From Duganella aquatilis (GTDB lineage Bacteria; Pseudomonadota; Gammaproteobacteria; Burkholderiales; Burkholderiaceae_D): a stretch of 42,806 bases of DNA. The DNA lies in contig NZ_WKJL01000039.1 of the NCBI RefSeq assembly GCF_009674565.1, positions 1-42,806 of the forward strand, read 5' to 3'. Position 1 is the stretch's first letter; the number at the start of each line of letters is the position of its first letter. Position numbers and translations under genes: made by a program. This document shows positions 30,952 through 39,360 of this stretch, piece after piece. The notes beneath the pieces were generated by a model, which saw only the letters and a program-made list of their open reading frames with translations, was not told where the DNA came from and did no database searches.

Positions 30952-32601
30952 TTAACCATTTGCGATGCGGCGCACTTCCTCGTCCGGCGACGATACCGCC
31001 GCCGCCACGGTACGCGGCCGACGGCCACGCAGGCCGCTGACGCTGGCCGTGTGCGACTCCAGCTTGAACACGTCCACCACGTGCGCCAGGCTGGTCGACT
31101 GGTCCTGCAGCTCCTGCGCGGCGGCGGAAGCCTGCTCCACCAGCGCGGTGTTCTGCTGCGTCATGCTGTCCATTTCGCTGATGGCGTTGTTGACCTGCTC
31201 GATGCCCGCCGTCTGCTCCATGCTGGCGCCGCTGATCTCGCCCATGATCTCGGTCACGCGCTTCACGCTGGTCACTACTTCGTGCATGGTCTCGGCGGCC
31301 TTGTGCACCTGTTCCGAACCAGCGCCCACCTTCACCACCGAATCATCGATCAGCGACTTGATTTCCTTGGCCGCCGCGGCCGAACGCTGCGCCAGCGTAC
31401 GCACTTCCGACGCCACCACCGCGAAGCCACGCCCCTGCTCACCGGCGCGCGCCGCTTCCACCGCCGCATTCAGCGCGAGGATATTGGTCTGGAAGGCGAT
31501 GCCGTCAATGACCGAAATAATATCCACGATCTTCTTCGACGAATCGTTAATCGACGCCATGGTCACGGTAACCTGCTCCATCACCTGGCCGCCCTGCTCC
31601 GACACGCTGGACGCCGACACCGCCAGCGTATTCGCCTGCATCGCATTCTGCGCATTCTGACGCACGGTGCCGGTCAGCTCTTCCATCGCGGTGGCGACTT
31701 TTTCCAGCGACTCCGACTGGTGCTCGGTGCGCAGCGACAGATCGCGGTTGCCGCTGGCGATTTCCGACGACGCGGTGGCGATCAGATTGGTCCCCTGGCG
31801 CACCTGGCCGACGATGGACGACAGGCTGTCGCGCATCGCCGCAATCGCGTGCAGCAGGCTGGTTTGATCGTTGACCTTGACCTGCACCGCCACCGACAGA
31901 TCGCCCTCGGCGATCTTGTTGGCGATGTCGGTGGCGTAGGCAGGCTCGCCGCCCAGTTGCTTGAGCAGCAGCTGCGTGTTCACCCACGCGATCAGCACGC
32001 TGACCAGCAGCGACAGCACCGCCTGCAGCACGATCCACAGGAAGGCATCGCTGGCGTGCGCGTCGACGTCGGCGCCGGCGGCGTGGGTCTCGGCCAGCAC
32101 GGCTTTCAGCACGGTCGCGATATCGGCCACAATCTGCTTGCGCAGCGGGCTGCACTCATTGGTCAGGAAGGCCGCGTAGCCTTCCATGTCGCCGGCTTCG
32201 CGCAGCTGGCGCGGACGCTTCAGCGAATCGGCCATCTTCAGCAGGCCGCTGCGGACCTTCTCGAAATCGGCGTCGCCCTTGTACGCCGGCGCCATCTGCT
32301 CCAGCGCCGCCAGGTAGATGGCTTTCTGTTCGTCGACAATCGCCAGTTCTTTGGACGCTGCCGAGGCGTCGGCAAAGACGTAGGCATTGCGCGCGGCCAA
32401 ACCGGTCTGCGCCAGCGCTTCGCGCGCGACGTACAGCGGCTCCAGCTTCTCTGACATCACGCGCTGCTCGTCGTGAAACGCATTCGTAATCGACGACATG
32501 CGCACAATCGCGAAGGTGGCCATGATCAGCATCAGTGCAGTCAGCGTGCCGAAACTCAGCGCCAGCTGAGTACCTATTTTTAGTTTTTTAAACGCTTCCA
32601 T
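30952..32601 (-). CDS. Methyl-accepting chemotaxis protein
   Basis: A 549-residue chemoreceptor. TM1 is at about residues 8-34 (IGTQLALSFGTLTALMLIMA), then a helical periplasmic ligand domain to about 187 (four-helix-bundle type), TM2 about 188-212, HAMP, and a cytoplasmic signalling hairpin. Its tip reads DIISVIDGIAFQTNILALNA with AAVEAARAGEQGRGFAVVAS and EVRTLAQRSAAAAKEIKSLI, the CheA/CheW contact region. The C-terminus (GRRPRTVAAAVSSP) is basic and lacks an NWETF-like CheR tether. The start at 32601 (MEAFKKLKI) has AGGA 5 bases upstream. An intrinsic-terminator-like hairpin lies 28 bases before the start. Confidence 0.93.
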   Translation of the reverse strand: MEAFKKLKIGTQLALSFGTLTALMLIMATFAIVRMSSITNAFHDEQRVMSEKLEPLYVAREALAQTGLAARNAYVFADASAASKELAIVDEQKAIYLAALEQMAPAYKGDADFEKVRSGLLKMADSLKRPRQLREAGDMEGYAAFLTNECSPLRKQIVADIATVLKAVLAETHAAGADVDAHASDAFLWIVLQAVLSLLVSVLIAWVNTQLLLKQLGGEPAYATDIANKIAEGDLSVAVQVKVNDQTSLLHAIAAMRDSLSSIVGQVRQGTNLIATASSEIASGNRDLSLRTEHQSESLEKVATAMEELTGTVRQNAQNAMQANTLAVSASSVSEQGGQVMEQVTVTMASINDSSKKIVDIISVIDGIAFQTNILALNAAVEAARAGEQGRGFAVVASEVRTLAQRSAAAAKEIKSLIDDSVVKVGAGSEQVHKAAETMHEVVTSVKRVTEIMGEISGASMEQTAGIEQVNNAISEMDSMTQQNTALVEQASAAAQELQDQSTSLAHVVDVFKLESHTASVSGLRGRRPRTVAAAVSSPDEEVRRIANG

Positions 32602-32628
32602 CAACTTCCTGTTTGTAAAGGACGAACG

Positions 32629-32655
32629 CAAAAAAACGGCGCGGATGGCGCCGTT
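32629..32655 (-). terminator. Terminator/attenuator-like hairpin just upstream of the chemoreceptor gene
   Basis: AACGGCGC (32635-32642) pairs perfectly with GCGCCGTT (32648-32655). Read on the minus strand the stem is followed by seven T. It would stop transcripts coming from the lipoprotein gene (ending at 32778), but it also stands inside the chemoreceptor leader. Confidence 0.75.
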
Positions 32656-32777
32656 AGCTCTTTTCGATCAAAGGGGATGAACAGTGACTAATTGCAATGT
32701 GAATTATGCATTACCCAATTATATTGTCTATGACAAATAGGTAACTTGCGCAGATTTACCACACTTTTGGTAGAGGG

Positions 32778-34019
32778 CTAAGGGTTACGCTTAGTGTAGA
32801 AGGCCTGCAAGCCGCTGTCGTCGCCGGCCAGCAGCAGCGCGTGGTCGGCGAACAGCATCTGCCGGAAGACCGGACTCGCTCCCAGCGACGCACCGCTAGA
32901 CAAGGTGAAACGCAGCAGCACCGGCGCCTGCGCCGACAGTGGCGACGCGTTGACCGCGTAGTCGGCCAGCACCAGCACGTCGCCTGGCGTGTCGCCGGTC
33001 TTGAAGGCGCCGACCACACTGGCGGCGATGGTGACGCCGCCGCTGAACGCGTGCGCATCGATCTCCGTCGCCCGCGCATTGCCGCCCCAATTGGTGGACA
33101 GCGTTTCCTGCGTCAGATCGGTACGACCAGCCGGCAGCACCGGCGCGCCGTTGCTGTCGAGCGCCACGCCCATCACGCCACCGGCTGCGGCGACGGTGGC
33201 CTTGCCGTTCCACAGCACGCCCATCTTGCCGGCGGCGTTGAGCGCCACCGGATACGGTTGCGCGCCGCCGGTGCCGAGCGACCGGACGGTCGGCGCGCCG
33301 GCGCCTTTCGCCCACATCGCCAGCATTGCGCCGCCGTTCTCCAGCCAGCCGGCAAGCACCGCGCCGCCCGCCGCCGCAACGCGCGGATGCAGCGCCGAGG
33401 TGGACGTCGTGAACGGTGGCGTCAACTGCTTGCCGTTGAAATCGAACTTGCACAATTTGAGCAGGTACTGCGTCTTGTCGGTGACTGGCAGCAGCGAGAA
33501 AGTAGTGGCCAGCCAGAAGCCGTTGCCGTCCACCGCACCGCCATTTTCGGCCGGCGCGTAATCGCCGGCGGGATACAGGTCGGTAGCGCTGCCGGTCAGC
33601 CTGGCCTGGGCGTCGAAGTGCAGCAGCCGCGTGCCGGCGCTGGCCTGCACCATGACGAAACCGTCCGGCGACAGCATCATCAGCCATTCGCCGGTGTAGC
33701 CGGCGGCCAGCGTGAAGCCGTAATCGGTGGAGGATAGCAGCTTGCCCTGCTGATCCAGCACGCTCAGTCGCGTGGCCGCATACACAGGCCTGTCGTTGAC
33801 GGTGACAAAGGCATCGGAGCGCGAGCGCACCACGATATGGTCGCCCACGACCAGCGCGTCGGCCATGGCAGGCAGCACACCGACAGTAATGGGACTGGAA
33901 ACCGAGATGGAAGGCGAAGACGCCGCAGCGCCGGCAGTGACGGTCGCGCGGGAGGAAGAACCGGCGCCGCCACCGCAGGCGCTCAGCAACGCGACAGCAA
34001 GAAGAAGGAGAAAACGCAT
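32778..34019 (-). CDS. Hypothetical lipoprotein
   Basis: A 413-residue protein. Its N-terminus MRFLLLLAVALLSACGGGAG carries a lipobox (LSAC), so it is probably lipid-anchored in the outer membrane or periplasm. The mature part has repeated segments of the form GxGFWLATTFSLLP, AAGGAVLAGWLENGGAMLAM and LGTGGAQPYPVALNAAGKMG, suggesting a beta-propeller of several blades. No catalytic motif is seen and no named family recognised. The gene is monocistronic or follows the amidohydrolase gene on the same strand after about 90 bases. Confidence 0.78.
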   Translation of the reverse strand: MRFLLLLAVALLSACGGGAGSSSRATVTAGAAASSPSISVSSPITVGVLPAMADALVVGDHIVVRSRSDAFVTVNDRPVYAATRLSVLDQQGKLLSSTDYGFTLAAGYTGEWLMMLSPDGFVMVQASAGTRLLHFDAQARLTGSATDLYPAGDYAPAENGGAVDGNGFWLATTFSLLPVTDKTQYLLKLCKFDFNGKQLTPPFTTSTSALHPRVAAAGGAVLAGWLENGGAMLAMWAKGAGAPTVRSLGTGGAQPYPVALNAAGKMGVLWNGKATVAAAGGVMGVALDSNGAPVLPAGRTDLTQETLSTNWGGNARATEIDAHAFSGGVTIAASVVGAFKTGDTPGDVLVLADYAVNASPLSAQAPVLLRFTLSSGASLGASPVFRQMLFADHALLLAGDDSGLQAFYTKRNP

Positions 34020-34107
34020 GCAGGCAGTATAAAAAGAAAAACAACTTCCCCCTACACCGCCCGCATGGCCTGGCGAGCCAGCGTGATGCCCGCTCAGGCC
34101 ATCTTCA

Positions 34108-35385
<1,278 letters not shown>

Positions 35386-35444
35386 GGAGGACGCCCCAGG
35401 CATGGAAAACGAAAAGCATAGCAGAGCGCCCGCCAAACGGGAAA

Positions 35445-36638
35445 CTATCCCGGCCAGGCGCAGGTGCGGAAACCTGCAAAGAGGTCGTCGCGCTCCGGCA
35501 GCGCGAAACGGCGGAACTTGGCCGAGCCAAAGCGCGCCGGCGTGGCGAACGAAGCGCCGCGCAGCACCTGGTGCGTGTGGAACCACGGCCTTGAATATTC
35601 CAGCCAGCGGTCCGCCTTGAAGTCCGGGTAAGGCTCGAACGGCGACGCCGTCCACTCCCACAGCTGTCCCCAGCGCAAGGCGGGATGGCCGGACAAGGCG
35701 GCATATTCCCACTCGGTTTCGGTGGGCAGGCGGCGTCCGGCCCAGGCGCAATAAGCCTGGGCTTCGTACAGATTCACGTGCCGCACCGGCTCCGAGGCCG
35801 GCAGCGTGGACAGCTTCCCGAAGCGCATGGCGCGCCACTGAGAACCGTCGCGCTGCCAGTAGCGCGGCGCCGAGCGCTCCTGCCGCATCAGCCAGGCGGC
35901 GCCGGCGTCGCTCCAGAACTGGCGGTTGTCGTAGCCGCCGTCGATGACGAAATCTGCATACTGGCCGTTGCTCACCGGTGCGCTGTCCATGTTGAACGAG
36001 GCTACATGGAAGCTGTGCGCCTGACGCTCGTTATCGAAGGTGAAGCCGTCGCCGGACTTGCGGCCCAGCTGGAACGTGCCGCCGGGGAAGCGGATTTCCG
36101 ACGGCGCGGCCACCTGCAGCACTTCGCCCGCCGCCTGCACCGGCGCCGGCAGGCCCAGTGCCTGCAAGGCCTGGAGCATGGCTTCGCCCTGCATGTCCTC
36201 ATAGGCCAGCGCCAGGCGGTAGGGATACAGGGCTTCCTCGGTATTCGGTTCGCGCGTCAGCTTGTCCAGCACGCGGTCCAGCACTTCGTGGCAGTAGGTT
36301 TTGACGCCGCCCGGCGTCGGCAGGTCCAGCGTCCAGCGGCTGCGATGCGGCACGCGCTCGGCGTCGAACCAGTCGTCGCCCTTGGTCAGCAGGCAGTTGC
36401 CGCTGGCGTCGGCCGGATGGCTGGACGCCGCTTCGCGCAGGATGAACCATTCGGCGAACCAGGCGATCTGCCCCAGCTGCCACACCGGCGGATTGATGGT
36501 CTGCAGGGGCGGCACGCGCGCCGCCATGTCCATGCCGGCGGCGGCAAAACAGTCGAACAGCGAAAGCGTATAATCTCTCGCATGCTGGAGAGCCTGTGCC
36601 AGTTGCTGCGACGTCGCGTTCCTGAATGAAGAAGTCAT
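35445..36638 (-). CDS. EgtB/SenA-like protein (DinB + formylglycine-enzyme fold), iron ligands substituted
   Basis: A 397-residue protein with an N-terminal DinB-like helical domain (to about residue 165) and a C-terminal FGE-sulfatase domain (FPGGTFQLGRKSGDGFTFDN, AYCAWAGRRLPTETEWEYAA, VLRGASFATPA and a final FAGFRTC). This is the layout of the sulfoxide synthase EgtB and the selenoneine synthase SenA. In those enzymes a His of a GHxxWF-like motif and an HxxxHxE motif bind Fe(II). Here the matching positions are Gln57 (LGQIAWFAEW), Tyr146 and Gln150 (AYEDMQGE), so the three-His site appears lost, while Glu152 remains. It is divergent from selD, 54 bp away, which favours a selenium link. No senB-type glycosyltransferase is adjacent. 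Start 36638; TACAAT lies 6 bases before it. Confidence 0.75.
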   Translation of the reverse strand: MTSSFRNATSQQLAQALQHARDYTLSLFDCFAAAGMDMAARVPPLQTINPPVWQLGQIAWFAEWFILREAASSHPADASGNCLLTKGDDWFDAERVPHRSRWTLDLPTPGGVKTYCHEVLDRVLDKLTREPNTEEALYPYRLALAYEDMQGEAMLQALQALGLPAPVQAAGEVLQVAAPSEIRFPGGTFQLGRKSGDGFTFDNERQAHSFHVASFNMDSAPVSNGQYADFVIDGGYDNRQFWSDAGAAWLMRQERSAPRYWQRDGSQWRAMRFGKLSTLPASEPVRHVNLYEAQAYCAWAGRRLPTETEWEYAALSGHPALRWGQLWEWTASPFEPYPDFKADRWLEYSRPWFHTHQVLRGASFATPARFGSAKFRRFALPERDDLFAGFRTCAWPG

Positions 36639-36692
36639 GCGCCGATTGTACCAGCGCCTCCGCCGCAATCCGAATCAACCAGGAACCGAACC

Positions 36693-37739
36693 ATGAGCAA
36701 TGACGCTATCAAACTCACCTCCTTCTCCCATGGCGGCGGCTGCGGCTGCAAAATCGCGCCCGGCGTGCTGTCCGAGATCCTGAAGAACTCCAACGGCTTC
36801 CCGGTGCCGAAGGAACTGCTGGTCGGGATCGAGACCGCCGACGACGCCGCCGTCTACAAGCTCAATGACGAGCAGGCGCTGATCGCCACCACCGATTTCT
36901 TCATGCCGATCGTCGACGATCCGTTCGACTTCGGCCGCATCGCCGCCACCAACGCCATCTCCGACGTGTATGCGATGGGCGGCACGCCGATCATGGCGCT
37001 GGCCCTGGTGGGCATGCCGATCAATAAACTGCCGGTGGAAACCATCGGCCAGATCATCAAGGGCGGCGAGTCGATCTGCGCCGAGGCGGGCATTCCGATC
37101 GCCGGCGGCCACACCATCGACTCGGTGGAGCCGATCTACGGCCTGGTGGTGATGGGCCTGATCCATCCGTCGAAAGTGAAGCGCAATGCCGACGCCAAGG
37201 CCGGCGACGTGCTGATACTGGGCAAGCCGCTGGGCGTGGGCGTGCTGTCGGCCGCGCTGAAGAAAGGCGCGCTGAATGACGAAGGCTACCAGGCCATGAT
37301 CGCCAACACCACCAAGCTGAATAAGCCGGGCAAGGCCTTGTCCGAGCTGGCCGGCGTGCATGCGCTGACCGACGTCACCGGCTTCGGCCTGCTGGGCCAC
37401 CTGCTGGAACTGGCGCGCGGCGCCAAACTGGAGGCGCATCTCGACATGCAGCGGATTCCGCTGCTGCCGGGCGTGGAACAGCTGGCGGGCGACGGCTACT
37501 TCACCGGCGCCTCGGGCCGCAACTGGGAAGCGTATGGCAAGGACGTCAAGCTTGCCGAGAGCATCACGCCGGCGCAGCACTCGTTGCTGACCGATCCGCA
37601 GACGTCCGGCGGCCTGCTGGTGTCGTGCGATGCGGCCAGCGTGGACGAAGTGCTGGCCCTGTTCCAGCGTGAAGGCTTCGGCGAGGCCGCCGTCATCGGC
37701 CGCATGACCGCAGGCGAGGCGCGCGTCATCGTCAGCTGA
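36693..37739 (+). CDS. selD: Selenide, water dikinase (selenophosphate synthetase)
   Basis: A 348-residue enzyme that makes selenophosphate from selenide and ATP, the selenium donor for selenocysteine, 2-selenouridine in tRNA, and selenosugars. The active-site loop SHGGGCGCKIAPGVLSEI has Cys (not selenocysteine: no in-frame TGA) and the essential Lys. ETADDAAVYKLNDEQALIAT, DFFMPIVDDPFDFGRIAATN and AISDVYAMGGTPIMALALVG are the ATP/Mg binding core, with AGGHTIDSVEPIYGLVVMG, LTDVTGFGLLGHLLE and LTDPQTSGGLLVSC further on. AGGAA precedes the ATG by 7 bases. It stands beside a SenA-like gene. The tRNA 2-selenouridine synthase gene often next to selD is not here. Confidence 0.96.
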   Translation: MSNDAIKLTSFSHGGGCGCKIAPGVLSEILKNSNGFPVPKELLVGIETADDAAVYKLNDEQALIATTDFFMPIVDDPFDFGRIAATNAISDVYAMGGTPIMALALVGMPINKLPVETIGQIIKGGESICAEAGIPIAGGHTIDSVEPIYGLVVMGLIHPSKVKRNADAKAGDVLILGKPLGVGVLSAALKKGALNDEGYQAMIANTTKLNKPGKALSELAGVHALTDVTGFGLLGHLLELARGAKLEAHLDMQRIPLLPGVEQLAGDGYFTGASGRNWEAYGKDVKLAESITPAQHSLLTDPQTSGGLLVSCDAASVDEVLALFQREGFGEAAVIGRMTAGEARVIVS

Positions 37740-37741
37740 TC

Positions 37742-38248
37742 TTATTTTTCCGGGATGTGCACCGACCAGACTACGGAGAAAATCTTCCACTGGCCGCCGC
37801 GCTTGACCATCTGCCAGGTCTCGACGCCGTAGTTCTCGACCACGCCGTCGCCGACAAACTCATAGTCGAACATCACCCAGGCCAGGTCGCCGTCCTGGGT
37901 GACCTTGACGTTGTAGAAGCGCTCTTCGATGGGCAGTTTGGCGTCTTTGACGAAGTGCGCGAAGTCGTTATAGCCGCCGCTGGCGCGCACGCCGTCGAAG
38001 TTCGGATCAAGCTCCGCGCGGATCTGCTGCACGCGCTTGTCGGCCATGGGCGCGGTCCACATGATGTTCGAATTCAGCATCAGCGAAGACAGCGCCTTCA
38101 CATCCCTGGCCTTCAGCGCGGCCTGGAACTGCTCGGTGACCGCCGTGATGGCCGCCACATCCTCCGGCGTACTCACCGGCTTGGGTGGCGCGGCCAACGC
38201 CGCGCTGACAAACAAGCCACACAAAACAGCAGAAATGAATCGGCGCAT
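37742..38248 (-). CDS. Secreted NTF2/SnoaL-like protein
   Basis: A 168-residue protein with a signal peptide (RRFISAVLCGLFVSAALAAP). The mature domain, AAITAVTEQFQAALKARDVK with ALSSLMLNSNIMWTAPMADK, DLAWVMFDYEFVGDGVVENY and GVETWQMVKRGGQWKIFSVV, is a SnoaL/DUF4440-type NTF2 fold with the typical final W-K-I-x-S-V-xWS. Role unknown. It is convergent with selD (2 bases between stops). The start at 38248 was chosen for its signal peptide; the frame opens further upstream without a ribosome site. Confidence 0.82.
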   Translation of the reverse strand: MRRFISAVLCGLFVSAALAAPPKPVSTPEDVAAITAVTEQFQAALKARDVKALSSLMLNSNIMWTAPMADKRVQQIRAELDPNFDGVRASGGYNDFAHFVKDAKLPIEERFYNVKVTQDGDLAWVMFDYEFVGDGVVENYGVETWQMVKRGGQWKIFSVVWSVHIPEK

Positions 38249-38298
38249 GCACAGTCTCCATAAGTGAAAGTGCCTTGATCCTATGCTGAAATTGCAAA

Positions 38299-38709
38299 TC
38301 AAACAAATGGATTTTGAAGCCTGACGCCCGTGGAGAGGAAATCGGAGATGTTGCGGGTAACAACGGTCAAGTCGTAGACCAATGCAATGGCCGCAATCTG
38401 TTTGTCAATAATGTGCTGCGGTTGTGGGCACATGAGGCGCCCCCAAACCTGAGCACATTCAATATCAAAGCTCAGCTGACGATCAGCGTAATCGTTAAGG
38501 ATCAAGTCCAGCCAAGCTTCCAGTCGAGCAGCATCCATGCTACGTCCCCGGTAGCGCAAATTTTCCAAACCGCAGCGTATTTCACCTACGGTTTGGGCCG
38601 CGATGAAAAGATTATGCTTACTGGTCAAACGAAAAAAATCCATCACGCCCGGATTACACCGGCGTCCCTTGCGCGCTTCGCTGAGAACGTTGGTATCGAT
38701 CAGATACAT
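38299..38709 (-). CDS. vapC: VapC/FitB-type PIN-domain toxin
   Basis: A 136-residue PIN-domain ribonuclease toxin. The acidic metal site is complete: YLIDTNVLSEARKG (Asp5), QTVGEIRCGLENL (Glu), IIDKQIAAIALVY (Asp) and VVTRNISDFLSTG (Asp). The LSEARKG and TRNISDF forms are typical of the FitB branch. These toxins cleave RNA, often tRNA or rRNA, when the antitoxin is degraded; the target here is unknown. The ATG at 38709 lies 7 bases after the antitoxin stop. The region is AT-richer and uses codons unlike its neighbours, consistent with horizontal gain. Confidence 0.92.
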   Translation of the reverse strand: MYLIDTNVLSEARKGRRCNPGVMDFFRLTSKHNLFIAAQTVGEIRCGLENLRYRGRSMDAARLEAWLDLILNDYADRQLSFDIECAQVWGRLMCPQPQHIIDKQIAAIALVYDLTVVTRNISDFLSTGVRLQNPFV

Positions 38710-38716
38710 AGCCGCG

Positions 38717-38929
38717 TTACGTGCGACGTGCGCTGAAATCGTCATCTTCACCGACATATGGCATGCTCGCCAAAACCTCGCCAAAGGGCCGGCGTTCCGG
38801 GCGCTTTAACAATTCGGCAAGCATGTCTTTGGCCTCCTCTTCAACGCTCCAGCGATGCTCTTTTGCTCGTTTTTCCAAAGCGCGCATTACGATGTCGTCC
38901 ACATCGCTTAATAACAGGTGCTTAGCCAT
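38717..38929 (-). CDS. FitA/VapB-type antitoxin
   Basis: A 70-residue protein with an N-terminal ribbon-helix-helix DNA-binding domain (AKHLLLSDVDDIVMRALEKR, AKEHRWSVEEEAKDMLAELL) and an acidic/aromatic C-terminal tail (FGEVLASMPYVGEDDDFSAR) that would wrap the PIN toxin, as in FitAB. AGGAGG precedes the ATG by 5 bases. The pair is probably autoregulated through the promoter just upstream. Context and pattern make the identification firm, although the exact subfamily is not checked. Confidence 0.88.
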   Translation of the reverse strand: MAKHLLLSDVDDIVMRALEKRAKEHRWSVEEEAKDMLAELLKRPERRPFGEVLASMPYVGEDDDFSARRT

Positions 38930-38952
38930 AAACGCCTCCTTATGATTAATCC

Positions 38953-38980
38953 AGTCTAGCAGCACGACTCGCCACTTCAA
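38953..38980 (-). promoter_or_regulatory. Promoter of the toxin-antitoxin pair
   Basis: On the minus strand TTGAAG (38980-38975), a 16-base spacer, then TAGACT (38958-38953). Transcription would start near 38946, leaving a leader of about 17 bases that contains the AGGAGG site. Confidence 0.5.
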
Positions 38981-39035
38981 TTGAGATACCACAGCAAGAC
39001 CAACGATGCAAAAACGACAATCATCCCAATTTAGC

Positions 39036-39065
39036 TTGACGGGCGCGGCGCCGATCGCTTACATT
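39036..39065 (+). promoter_or_regulatory. Candidate leu promoter
   Basis: TTGACG (39036-39041), an 18-base spacer, then TACATT (39060-39065). The expected start falls at about 39072, the A of the first mini-ORF's ATG, so the first leader peptide may be read from a leaderless end. Confidence 0.5.
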
Positions 39066-39071
39066 TGAGGA

Positions 39072-39158
39072 ATGATCTCGCATCTGCACCTATCCGCTTT
39101 CCTGCTATCGCCTGCCAGCGCCCTATCGCTAGCAGCGCGTCTACTAGCACGCGTTTAA
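39072..39158 (+). CDS. Putative leu leader peptide 1 (28 aa, Leu-rich, CTA-rich)
   Basis: A 28-residue mini-ORF, MISHLHLSAFLLSPASALSL then AARLLARV, with 8 leucines. Six of them are CTA (at 39090, 39105, 39123, 39129, 39141, 39144), a codon that is rare in the genes around it, where CTG dominates. Concentrating a rare leucine codon ahead of a leucine biosynthesis gene is the mark of attenuation by ribosome stalling. GAGG touches the ATG too closely to act as a normal ribosome site, which fits leaderless initiation. No protein function beyond regulation is expected. The alternative is chance. Confidence 0.5.
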   Translation: MISHLHLSAFLLSPASALSLAARLLARV

Positions 39159-39360
39159 TCCGCGTCCCTGTTGTACCCCGTGCCGGCCACAAGCCGCACC
39201 CGTCTCAAAATCCAGGAAAGTTGTACCGATGCTCCCAGCCTTGTCGCTACTGCTAAAACTACCGATCGGTTGCCGCGCCTAGTATCCCGTGGCCGCGCCG
39301 CAGCCTTTCGCCACATCGTTTTAGCCAGTCCCCCTCTATTCCCGATCCAGGAGCATTACC
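39159..39360 (+). promoter_or_regulatory. leuA leader region (possible attenuator)
   Basis: This holds the second mini-ORF and then a short stretch before leuA. A GTGCCGGC / GCCGCAC stem lies near 39178-39198. A weak hairpin (GTGGC 39289-39293 with GCCAC 39310-39314) is followed by TTTT (39319-39322). I see no strong classical terminator, so an attenuation mechanism is plausible but not shown. Confidence 0.4.
39229..39282 (+). CDS. Putative leu leader peptide 2 (17 aa)
   Basis: A 17-residue mini-ORF, MLPALSLLLKLPIGCRA. Six of the 17 codons are leucine, including CTA CTG CTA AAA CTA in a row (39247-39261). A ribosome site AGGAAAG (39214-39220) lies 8 bases before the ATG. The run of leucine codons resembles the classic leu leader peptide of enterobacteria, where ribosome stalling at CTA codons decides whether leuA is transcribed. 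It is in a different frame from leader peptide 1. Its size and place make it the better attenuator candidate of the two. Confidence 0.6.
   Translation: MLPALSLLLKLPIGCRA

Noticed and set aside
36693..36780. SelD with selenocysteine in the active site
   Set aside because: The GGGCGCK loop is encoded with Cys codons, and no in-frame TGA is present.
39289..39322. Strong attenuator terminator before leuA
   Set aside because: The only candidate has a 5-bp stem, a 16-base loop and four T, so it is not convincing; the attenuation case rests on the leader peptides.
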